Shown: piece by piece, positions 1 to 5,852 of the stretch | Numbering within the stretch: position 1 is the stretch's first letter | How the letters are laid out: every line of letters starts with the position of its first letter | Assembly (NCBI GenBank): GCA_002719575.1 | Contig: PBHS01000048.1 | Span: 46,578-52,429, forward strand | Length of the DNA stretch: 5,852 nucleotides | Reading direction: 5' to 3' | DNA from: Gammaproteobacteria bacterium | GTDB lineage: Bacteria; Pseudomonadota; Gammaproteobacteria; Pseudomonadales; Pseudohongiellaceae | Notes under the pieces: generated by a model | Told to the model about the DNA's origin: nothing | Databases searched by the model: none | The model's input: the letters and a program-made list of their open reading frames with translations, nothing else | Translations under genes and position numbers: made by a program

Positions 1-218
1 CTCACTCTTCTTCCCCAGTGGTCATTGGCACTGCGGCGCGACAAGCAGACTATGAGGATGTGTTTATTAATCTCTCCGCGCACCCTTGCCAAAACCTTGC
101 GCGGTACCGGCGCGTTAATGAGATCCTAAGTAACGATCCGGTCGATCTTCAGGCAGGTCGTCAGAGTTATCGCTTTTATCAACAGCAGGGCTTTCAGCCG
201 GATACACACAAGCTCTAA
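1..218 (+). CDS. holC: DNA polymerase III chi subunit, C-terminal part (5' end outside window)
   Basis: The chi subunit belongs to the clamp-loader complex of DNA polymerase III. It links the psi subunit (HolD) to single-strand-binding protein at the replication fork in the cytoplasm. The reading frame is open from base 3 at the left edge, giving 71 codons to the TAA at 216-218. That is about half of the roughly 147-residue E. coli protein. The visible part has the family's C-terminal pattern: a strand ending in FINLS, then a segment with QAGRQSYRFYQQQGF and the terminal THKL, matching the R-x-Y-R/K-x-Y-x-x-x-GF-x-x-x-T ending of HolC proteins. The GTG at 18 is an internal codon, because the frame continues upstream of it without a stop. 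The gene lies 80 bases before valS on the same strand, the common holC-valS order in Gammaproteobacteria (often after pepA, which would lie off the left edge). The call rests on this tail similarity and on context. Confidence 0.85.
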   Translation, partial: HSSSPVVIGTAARQADYEDVFINLSAHPCQNLARYRRVNEILSNDPVDLQAGRQSYRFYQQQGFQPDTHKL

Positions 219-234
219 TCACAATGACAGGCAG

Positions 235-270
235 GCCGCAATGCCGGCAAGCTTGATGTATACTTGCGGC
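235..270. repeat. 7-bp perfect inverted repeat in the holC-valS gap
   Basis: The arms GCCGCAA (235-241) and TTGCGGC (264-270) are exact reverse complements separated by 22 bases. No T-tract follows, so it is a poor intrinsic terminator for holC. The candidate -10 element of valS lies at the right end of the loop and touches the right arm. It could be a weak hairpin in read-through holC-valS mRNA, a pair of protein-binding half-sites, or chance. The repeat itself is certain; any function is a guess. Confidence 0.4.
259..264 (+). promoter_or_regulatory. Candidate sigma-70 -10 element for valS
   Basis: TATACT matches the TATAAT consensus at five of six positions. It lies 35 bases before the valS start codon, which would give a short leader of roughly 25-30 bases. 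No good -35 hexamer is found 16-18 bases upstream. The nearest good match, ATGACA at 224-229, is 29 bases away, which is too far. It may be a weak promoter or chance. valS may also be transcribed from upstream through holC. Confidence 0.3.
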
Positions 271-298
271 TTCTCAGATCAAGACACCGCACCTCTAG

Positions 299-3070
299 AT
301 GGACAAGACTTTTCAACCACAGCAAATCGAAGATTACTGGTATAAATCCTGGGAAGAACGAGGCTACTTTTCACCGACCGGGGAAGGCACTCCATATTGC
401 ATTGCGATCCCGCCTCCCAACGTGACGGGCAGATTGCACATGGGACATGGCTTTCAGCACGCAATCATGGATGCCTTGATCCGATTGCACCGGATGCAGG
501 GTCATCAGACATTGTGGCAGGTTGGCACCGATCATGCCGGTATTGCGACACAAATGGTGGTGGAACGACAGTTGGCCGGCGCCAACACCAATCGCAATGA
601 GGTCGGCAGGGTGGCATTCGTCAACAAGGTTTGGGACTGGAAAGATGAATCCGGCGGCATTATCACCCAACAACTGAGGCGCATGGGGTCCTCTTTGGAC
701 TGGTCCAGAGAACGCTTCACTATGGACGAGCAGCTTTCGAATGTAGTACAGAGGGTCTTCATCAGCCTTTATGAAGAGGGACTAATTTACCGGGGTAATC
801 GCCTCGTGAACTGGGACCCCGAGCTGCATACCGCGATTTCCGATCTTGAAGTGAACTCAGAGGAGGAAGACGGCTATCTCTGGCATTTCAACTACCCCAT
901 CGTCGACAGCGAAAACTATCTCACGATTGCCACGACCCGACCTGAGACCATGCTCGGCGATACTGCCGTTGCAGTCAACCCGGAAGACAAACGCTACGCG
1001 CATTTGGTAGGAGGATTTGTCGAATTACCATTGTGCAATCGCAGAATTCCGATTATCTCCGACAATTATGTTGACCCTGAGTTCGGCACTGGCTGTGTCA
1101 AGATCACTCCTGCCCACGATTTCAATGACTATGAAATGGGCAAGCGCCATGGTCTGGAAATTATCAACATTCTGACCGATGATGCATCGATCAACGACGA
1201 TGCCCCTGAGGCATTTCGCGGCCTTGACCGGTTCGAGGCGAGAGAGCGAATCGTTGAAGCCCTCAAATCTCTTGGGTTGCTTGAGAAAATCGAACCACAC
1301 AAGCTCAAAATTCCTAGGGGAGACCGTAGCGGCGTTGTCGTTGAACCATACCTCACACACCAATGGTATGTCGCAACTCAATCCCTTGCCGACCCGGCTA
1401 TCAAAGCCGTAGAGGACGGTGACATTGAATTCGTACCCAAAAACTGGGAAAACACATATTTTTCTTGGATGAGAAACATTCAGGATTGGTGCATCAGCCG
1501 TCAGCTCTGGTGGGGCCATCGCATTCCAGCCTGGTACGACAGCGAGGGCAATATTTTTGTAGGCAGCAGCGAGTCAGCGGTCAGACAAAAACATCAAATA
1601 CCTGAAGGAAAGGAGCTTCGACAGGATGAGGATGTACTGGACACCTGGTTTTCTTCGGCACTGTGGACGTTCTCTACTCTGGGTTGGCCAGACGATCTTG
1701 AATACTTCGATAAATTTCACCCAACCGATGTCCTTGTGACCGGTTTTGACATCATCTTCTTCTGGGTAGCGAGGATGATCATGATGACTTTGAAGTTCAC
1801 CGGCGAGATTCCATTTAAGAAAGTCTACATCACCGGACTCGTGCGCGATGAACACGGCCAGAAGATGTCCAAATCTAAGGGAAATATTCTCGATCCGATA
1901 GACCTGATCGACGGCATTGAGCTTGATGCGTTGGTCAAAAAACGTACCTCGGACATGATGCAGCCGCATCTGAGACAGAAGGTTGAGAAACTTACTCGGG
2001 CAAGTTACCCCGCAGGCATCGCCGCGTACGGCACTGACGCCCTGCGCTTTACATATTATTCACTGGCCTCTACGGGAAGGGATATTAAATTTGACGTCGG
2101 ACGGACCGAAGGCTTCCGTAATTTCTGTAACAAAATTTGGAATGCTGCTCGCTATGCCATGATGAACAGTGAGGGAAAGCTCTTATCATCTGAGCGGAAC
2201 CCAGCTGAGTATTCAAGTGCCGATCGCTGGATTCTCAGCAGACTGGAGCAAACGACAGAAGACGTACTTGCTGCACTAGCAGACTATCGCTTTGACTTGG
2301 CATCTCAATCACTGCACGAGTTTATTTGGAATGAATATTGTGATTGGTATCTGGAACTTAGCAAGCCGATTCTTTGGGATGAAGACAAAAACCCGCAAGC
2401 CGCGGAGTCGACCCGTTGGGTGCTTTTAACGGTCCTAGAGCGGAGTCTGCGGCTACTGCATCCATTCATGCCATTTTTGACGGAAGAGATCTGGCAGAAG
2501 CTCGCCCCGCTGATTGGCATCAGAGGTGACAGCATCATGCTGCAGCCTTACCCCGAACTCGATCCCGCCAATTTCGATGAGGCGGCCCAAGCGGAGATTA
2601 CTTGGCTGAAGGGTATCATACTTGCCATACGCAACATTCGTGGCGAGATGGATATTTCTCCAGCCAAATCTATTCGCGCCTTCCTCCGCGGCAGCGACGA
2701 GCAGGACAAAATTTTCCTGCAGCTGAACCGGGTATATTTGCAGAAACTGGCGAAACTCGAGTCCATTGAGTGGCTGAGCCCTGATCAACCGACTCCGACC
2801 TGTGCGACAGGTCTACACGACAGCGTTGAGGTTCTGGTACCGCTCGCCGGATTGATAAATGTTAGCGCAGAAACCGCGCGACTGAAAAAGGAAATCGGTA
2901 GACTTGAAGCCGACCTTAAATCTGCTTCGGGCAAACTAAACAACAAAAAATTCGTGAGCAGGGCGCCAGAGCCAGTGGTAATCAAAGAGAGAGCTAAACA
3001 GGAAAAGATACAGGCCGCACTCGCCGCATTGCGCGAAAAGCTGGGCGAGTTAAACAATCCTCTGACCTGA
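299..3070 (+). CDS. valS: Valyl-tRNA synthetase
   Basis: This class Ia aminoacyl-tRNA synthetase charges tRNA-Val with valine in the cytoplasm and hydrolyses mischarged threonyl-tRNA-Val. The protein is complete at 923 residues (E. coli ValS is 951) and collinear with the family. The Rossmann catalytic core opens with [14 protein letters not shown], whose HIGH-type motif HMGH is at 47-50. The CP1 editing domain shows TTRPET at 212-217 and [17 protein letters not shown] at 263-279. The core resumes with [11 protein letters not shown] (397-407) and [11 protein letters not shown] (from 443). KMSKS is at 522-526. The helical anticodon-binding domain starts near 640 (ADRWIL), and a Lys/Glu/Leu-rich C-terminal coiled coil that grips the tRNA occupies about 856-919. 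The ATG at 299 fits the usual MxKTxxPxxIE start, although no clear Shine-Dalgarno sequence precedes it. The TGA stop sits 4 bases from the end of the converging ispH. No frameshift or missing motif is seen. Confidence 0.98.
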   Translation: MDKTFQPQQIEDYWYKSWEERGYFSPTGEGTPYCIAIPPPNVTGRLHMGHGFQHAIMDALIRLHRMQGHQTLWQVGTDHAGIATQMVVERQLAGANTNRNEVGRVAFVNKVWDWKDESGGIITQQLRRMGSSLDWSRERFTMDEQLSNVVQRVFISLYEEGLIYRGNRLVNWDPELHTAISDLEVNSEEEDGYLWHFNYPIVDSENYLTIATTRPETMLGDTAVAVNPEDKRYAHLVGGFVELPLCNRRIPIISDNYVDPEFGTGCVKITPAHDFNDYEMGKRHGLEIINILTDDASINDDAPEAFRGLDRFEARERIVEALKSLGLLEKIEPHKLKIPRGDRSGVVVEPYLTHQWYVATQSLADPAIKAVEDGDIEFVPKNWENTYFSWMRNIQDWCISRQLWWGHRIPAWYDSEGNIFVGSSESAVRQKHQIPEGKELRQDEDVLDTWFSSALWTFSTLGWPDDLEYFDKFHPTDVLVTGFDIIFFWVARMIMMTLKFTGEIPFKKVYITGLVRDEHGQKMSKSKGNILDPIDLIDGIELDALVKKRTSDMMQPHLRQKVEKLTRASYPAGIAAYGTDALRFTYYSLASTGRDIKFDVGRTEGFRNFCNKIWNAARYAMMNSEGKLLSSERNPAEYSSADRWILSRLEQTTEDVLAALADYRFDLASQSLHEFIWNEYCDWYLELSKPILWDEDKNPQAAESTRWVLLTVLERSLRLLHPFMPFLTEEIWQKLAPLIGIRGDSIMLQPYPELDPANFDEAAQAEITWLKGIILAIRNIRGEMDISPAKSIRAFLRGSDEQDKIFLQLNRVYLQKLAKLESIEWLSPDQPTPTCATGLHDSVEVLVPLAGLINVSAETARLKKEIGRLEADLKSASGKLNNKKFVSRAPEPVVIKERAKQEKIQAALAALREKLGELNNPLT

Positions 3071-3117
3071 GTTTTCAACCTTGTGTAGGTCGTAGTTCTT
3101 TCGGCACACTGAAAACT
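3070..3117. repeat. 8-bp inverted repeat spanning the valS/ispH convergent ends
   Basis: AGTTTTCA (3070-3077) and TGAAAACT (3110-3117) are exact reverse complements with 32 bases between them. The left arm covers the last base of the valS stop, the 4-base gap and the ispH stop. The arms are AT-rich, the loop is long and no T-tract follows on either strand, so it is not a convincing intrinsic terminator. It is listed because it is the only symmetric element at this junction. Confidence 0.25.
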
Positions 3118-4085
3118 ATATTCTCCTCAGCGCCCGTTAGCTCTTCGGGTTGAGTATTAGTGAGCTTTTTCAGCCTGCTGACCACCTGCTCGACAAGCAC
3201 TTCCGGCGCCGAGGCGCCGGCTGTTACACCAAAACGCGACTTTCCTTCAAACCACGACGAATCAATGTCCTCGACGCTATCGATCAAAAAAGAGTCACAG
3301 CCTAGTCGCTCAGCCAATTCTTTCAATCGGTTCGAGTTGGAACTGTTTGGTGAGCCCACGACCAACAGAAGATCACACTCGAGTGCAAGTTGCTTCACCG
3401 CATCTTGTCGATTTTGTGTCGCGTAGCAAATGTCCTTCTTGCGCGGGCCTTCAATAGCGGGAAAGCGCTCACGCAGTGCATCGATGATGCGCGCGGTATC
3501 ATCCATGGAAAGTGTTGTCTGCGTGACATAGGAAAGGCTCCGAGGATCCTCGACTTCGAGGGCTTGCACGTCTGCCACTGATTCCACTAAATAGATGTTT
3601 CCGCCCTGCTTGTTGTCATACTGCCCCATGGTCCCTTCCACTTCAGGGTGGAACTGATGGCCTATAAGAACACACACGCGTCCAGCCTTGCTGAACTTCA
3701 CTACTTCCATGTGAACCTTGGTTACCAGCGGGCAAGTAGCATCGAAAACCTTGAAGCCTCTGCGGTCAGCCTCTTCTTTCACCTGCTGCGAAACACCATG
3801 GGCACTAAAAATCACAACCGGCGATCTGTTATGATGCTCCTTGTAGGGAACGTCTTCCAGCTCATCTACGAAAACCGCGCCGCGAGCGCGCAGCGTCTCA
3901 ACAACAAATTTGTTGTGCACCACTTCGTGTCGGACAAACACCGGGGCACCGAAGATATCTAACGCCCTATTGACGATATCGATCGCCCGATCAACACCTG
4001 CGCAAAACCCACGCGGGTTGGCAAGTCGGATCATCGGAGGACTCGCAACAGGCTGTGGTGAAGGCTTGCTATTAGGGCCACTCAT
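3075..4085 (-). CDS. ispH: 4-hydroxy-3-methylbut-2-enyl diphosphate reductase
   Basis: IspH (LytB) is the last enzyme of the MEP pathway. It reduces HMBPP to isopentenyl and dimethylallyl diphosphate using a [4Fe-4S] cluster in the cytoplasm. The 336-residue protein keeps the three cluster cysteines, C28 ([12 protein letters not shown]), C118 ([11 protein letters not shown]) and C220 (ICYATQNRQ), matching E. coli C12, C96 and C197. Substrate-pocket residues also line up: H57, H96, H146, catalytic E148 in HPEVEGT, T190 in TQTTLS, S248-N250 in NSSNSNR, and S292 in AGASAP. The ATG at 4085 overlaps the fkpB stop as ATGA, suggesting translational coupling, so I kept this start. It gives about 17 extra Pro/Ser-rich residues before [11 protein letters not shown]. 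The ATG at 4034 (M18) would give the typical family N-terminus, but no Shine-Dalgarno precedes it. An insertion of about 6 residues (near 81-88) precedes FSAHG. It is the last gene of the minus-strand operon. Confidence 0.97.
   Translation of the reverse strand: MSGPNSKPSPQPVASPPMIRLANPRGFCAGVDRAIDIVNRALDIFGAPVFVRHEVVHNKFVVETLRARGAVFVDELEDVPYKEHHNRSPVVIFSAHGVSQQVKEEADRRGFKVFDATCPLVTKVHMEVVKFSKAGRVCVLIGHQFHPEVEGTMGQYDNKQGGNIYLVESVADVQALEVEDPRSLSYVTQTTLSMDDTARIIDALRERFPAIEGPRKKDICYATQNRQDAVKQLALECDLLLVVGSPNSSNSNRLKELAERLGCDSFLIDSVEDIDSSWFEGKSRFGVTAGASAPEVLVEQVVSRLKKLTNTQPEELTGAEENIVFSVPKELRPTQG
3203..3220. repeat. GC-only palindrome (strong hairpin potential) inside ispH
   Basis: CCGGCGCC, a 2-base GA spacer and GGCGCCGG form a perfect 8+8 inverted repeat. 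As RNA it would be a 7-bp all-GC stem with a four-base loop. On the minus strand it encodes part of the conserved AGASAP segment of IspH, so much of the sequence is fixed by the protein. It lies about 130 bases before the ispH stop and the same distance beyond the valS stop. No T-tract follows on either strand. It could affect the 3' end of read-through valS mRNA or slow ispH translation, but this is untested inference. Confidence 0.5.
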
Positions 4086-4576
4086 GACAATTTCACTTCG
4101 ATTACCTGTTCTTCTGGGGGAAGGACTGACACTATTTTCGCCGAAAACAAGATGGCTTTGCCCGCTAGCGGGTGATTAAAATCAACAAGCACCGTCCTTT
4201 CTCCAATTGCCTTAACTACGCCAGGTAGATCAAACCCCCCTGGGTCTTTGAATGAAACAACGCTGCCAACTTGCGTGGGAACCAAATCGTCCGCAAGCAA
4301 GTGCTCGAATTTTTCAAGTGGAAACACCTGCTCGTTCCGCGGATTGCGCTCACCGAACGCTTCCTTTGCTTCGAGTGTTGCCTCCAATTCTTCGCCGGCC
4401 CGAAGGCCCAGCAGCGCCTGCTCAAAACCAGGCAACATCTGGCCATCGCCAAGACGGAATTTAACAGGCTTTTTATCGAAATTCGAATCGATCGTGTCAC
4501 CTCCAGGAAGTGCCAGCGAAAAGTGCAGCGTGATTTGCGAACCTGCAACAATTGGAGAGCTTATGCTTGTCACCAT
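4082..4576 (-). CDS. fkpB: FKBP-type peptidyl-prolyl cis-trans isomerase, SlpA/FkpB family
   Basis: FkpB (SlpA) is a cytoplasmic prolyl isomerase and chaperone of the SlyD-like FKBP group. From the ATG at 4576 the protein has 164 residues (E. coli FkpB has 149). An N-terminal FKBP strand, [12 protein letters not shown], starts near residue 15. [23 protein letters not shown] (about 40-62, written here in part as FRLGDG and GFEQALLGL) follows. The flap/IF-domain region from AFGERNP to LPGVVKAIG spans about 73-125, and the hallmark DFNHPLAGK is at about 132-140. The frame stays open upstream to an ATG at 4681, but those 35 codons lie inside the IleS zinc-finger coding region and show no FKBP similarity, so I rejected that start. 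The chosen ATG is 10 bases after the ileS stop and has no clear Shine-Dalgarno, which suggests coupling to ileS translation. The TGA stop overlaps the ispH ATG. lspA, normally between ileS and this gene, is absent. Confidence 0.93.
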   Translation of the reverse strand: MVTSISSPIVAGSQITLHFSLALPGGDTIDSNFDKKPVKFRLGDGQMLPGFEQALLGLRAGEELEATLEAKEAFGERNPRNEQVFPLEKFEHLLADDLVPTQVGSVVSFKDPGGFDLPGVVKAIGERTVLVDFNHPLAGKAILFSAKIVSVLPPEEQVIEVKLS

Positions 4577-4586
4577 ACAAATACGA

Positions 4587-5852
4587 TCAAGCAAACCGCC
4601 TAAGTTCACCGCTGCCGGCAACATTGCTGACGCAACGCAGACACAAGCCTTCATGCGTGGGGTCTTCACCAACGTCCTCACGATGGTGCCAGCAACGCTG
4701 GCATTTTGGCTGGTCGGATGCTGTAACTCTCAAACTCAAGCCCGCAATGTCAGTCGAAACCGAGTGCTCCAGCGCAGCCGAACTGGGAAGTACTGACGCT
4801 CTCGACACAATCAGCACGAATCGTAACTCTTCTTCAAGTCGAGCGAGGTCAGTTGCAAGTTGATCATCGCAAAACAGATCGACCTCCGCGCTCAAGCCGG
4901 AGCCCACGGCTTTTTCAGCTCGCTGCACTTCGAGCTCTCGGTTAACGGCAGTTTTGACCTTAATTATTCTAAGCCAGAAAGCATCATCAAATTCCTCCGA
5001 CTCGTCTAGGGCTGAAAGACCATCTTCAAAATCGGAGAGAAACACAGAATCCTCTCGATCTCCCGGTATATGCTGCCAAATTTCATCAGCAGTGAAGCTT
5101 AAAATAGGTGCGATCATGCGCGAGAGCATCTCCACCACATGCAGCATTGCCGTCTGAGTGGAGCGGCGAGCTCTGCTGTTTGCCTGCGTGGTGTACTGTC
5201 GGTCTTTGATTACATCGAGATAAAACCCACCTAGTTCTGTTACGCAAAAGTGGTGAATTTTTTGATAGACACTCAAAAAGTTGTAGCTGTGGTAATGATC
5301 AATGACTTCAGCCTGAAGCAATTGGCATTGCCGAACAATCCAGTAGTCAAGGGCCAGCAGCTGATCAATCTCTAGGGCGTCAACTTCGGGTGAAAACCCA
5401 TTCAGATTTGAAAGCATGAAACGTGCTGTATTCCGTATCCTGCGATAAGCGTCCGCCACTCGCTTGAAGATCTCGTCAGACACTGTCATCTCACCGCGGA
5501 AATCCGTAGCAGCTACCCAAAGGCGCAGAATATCAGCCCCATACTGCTGATAAATCTTTGTCGGCGCGACTGTGTTTCCGAGAGACTTCGACATTTTTCG
5601 CCCCTGTGCATCTACGAAAAATCCATGGGTCAGCACTTCTTTGTATGGGGCGGAGCCGTGCATTGCGATGGCGGTCTTGAGAGAAGAATTGAACCAGCCT
5701 CGGTGTTGGTCAGAGCCCTCAAGGTAAAGGTCAGCGGGATACTGGAGATCGGAACGGCGCTGCATCACAGAGAAATGAGTGACCCCAGAATCGAACCAAA
5801 CATCGAGGGTATCAGTGACTTTTTCATAATCTCCCGCTTCCTCGCCCAGTAG
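4587..5852 (-). CDS. ileS: Isoleucyl-tRNA synthetase, C-terminal part (5' end outside window)
   Basis: This class Ia synthetase charges tRNA-Ile in the cytoplasm. The minus-strand frame is open from the right edge, giving the last 421 codons of a protein that is about 938 residues in E. coli. In fragment numbering it shows TLDVWFDSG (15-23), GSDQHRGW (46-53) and KMSKS (86-90, bases 5583-5597). The anticodon-binding helical domain begins around VSDEIFKRVADAYRRIRNT and includes FYLDVIKDRQY. A C-terminal zinc finger follows with CQRC and CLRC pairs (bases about 4632-4703), then the family ending CVSNVAGSGE and RRFA. This zinc-finger tail is the bacterial E. coli-like IleRS type. The GTG at 5768 is internal and not a start. 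The gene leads the ileS-fkpB-ispH run. Its promoter and any regulatory leader lie beyond the window. It is paralogous to valS, to which its operon converges. Confidence 0.98.
   Translation of the reverse strand, partial: LLGEEAGDYEKVTDTLDVWFDSGVTHFSVMQRRSDLQYPADLYLEGSDQHRGWFNSSLKTAIAMHGSAPYKEVLTHGFFVDAQGRKMSKSLGNTVAPTKIYQQYGADILRLWVAATDFRGEMTVSDEIFKRVADAYRRIRNTARFMLSNLNGFSPEVDALEIDQLLALDYWIVRQCQLLQAEVIDHYHSYNFLSVYQKIHHFCVTELGGFYLDVIKDRQYTTQANSRARRSTQTAMLHVVEMLSRMIAPILSFTADEIWQHIPGDREDSVFLSDFEDGLSALDESEEFDDAFWLRIIKVKTAVNRELEVQRAEKAVGSGLSAEVDLFCDDQLATDLARLEEELRFVLIVSRASVLPSSAALEHSVSTDIAGLSLRVTASDQPKCQRCWHHREDVGEDPTHEGLCLRCVSNVAGSGELRRFA

Noticed and set aside
18..218. A separate 66-residue small gene starting with GTG at 18
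   Set aside because: The frame is open upstream to the window edge and the sequence matches the C-terminal half of HolC, so it is a truncated larger gene.
1025..1519. 164-codon open frame on the minus strand within valS
   Set aside because: It lies wholly opposite the conserved ValS editing and core coding sequence, resembles no family I know, and has no gene-like context. It is a shadow of valS.
3078..3090. Small hairpin ACCT-TGTGT-AGGT at the ispH 3' end as a terminator
   Set aside because: The stem is only 4 bp and no T-tract follows on either strand, so it is too weak to call.
4577..4681. Longer fkpB form starting at the ATG at 4681 (199 residues), with a hydrophobic-looking N-terminus
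   Set aside because: These codons are an alternative frame of the conserved IleS zinc-finger coding region. FKBP similarity begins only after 4576, and the 164-residue form fits the family length.
4248..4796. 182-codon open frame on the plus strand across fkpB and the end of ileS
   Set aside because: It is antisense to two well-supported genes, is Ser/Cys-rich as expected from reverse reading, and has no recognisable domain.
4587..5768. A stand-alone truncated IleS starting at the GTG at 5768
   Set aside because: The frame continues upstream to the window edge with the conserved TLDVWFDSG motif, so the truncation is only the window boundary.

Overview
This window holds a compact, entirely housekeeping piece of a bacterial chromosome with almost no non-coding DNA. 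Protein similarity recalled from memory points to a gammaproteobacterium. The clues are a HolC tail directly upstream of a bacterial-type ValS, and an IleS C-terminus, an FkpB and an IspH that each match the enterobacterial and pseudomonad versions motif by motif. I cannot name the genus. I see no mobile element, CRISPR array, tRNA or rRNA.

Left half, plus strand: the last 71 codons of holC (DNA polymerase III chi subunit) end at 218. An 80-base gap follows, with an inverted repeat and a candidate promoter -10 element. Then comes a complete valS (valyl-tRNA synthetase, 299-3070). Right half, minus strand, read right to left: the C-terminal 421 codons of ileS (isoleucyl-tRNA synthetase, running off the right edge), then fkpB (SlpA-type peptidyl-prolyl isomerase), then ispH (last enzyme of the MEP isoprenoid pathway). 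The ileS-fkpB gap is 10 bases and fkpB-ispH overlap by ATGA, so these three look like one operon. valS and ispH converge, with only 4 bases between their stop codons.

The genes serve translation (two related class I aminoacyl-tRNA synthetases), replication (holC), protein folding (fkpB) and isoprenoid synthesis (ispH). The most notable point is an absence. In the usual gammaproteobacterial order ileS-lspA-fkpB-ispH, lspA (lipoprotein signal peptidase) lies between ileS and fkpB. Here it is cleanly missing. The junction that puts this operon end-to-end against holC-valS also differs from the E. coli arrangement. Smaller oddities are a Pro/Ser-rich N-terminal extension and a short internal insertion in IspH, and a strong GC palindrome inside ispH. 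I found no evidence of a new multi-gene system.
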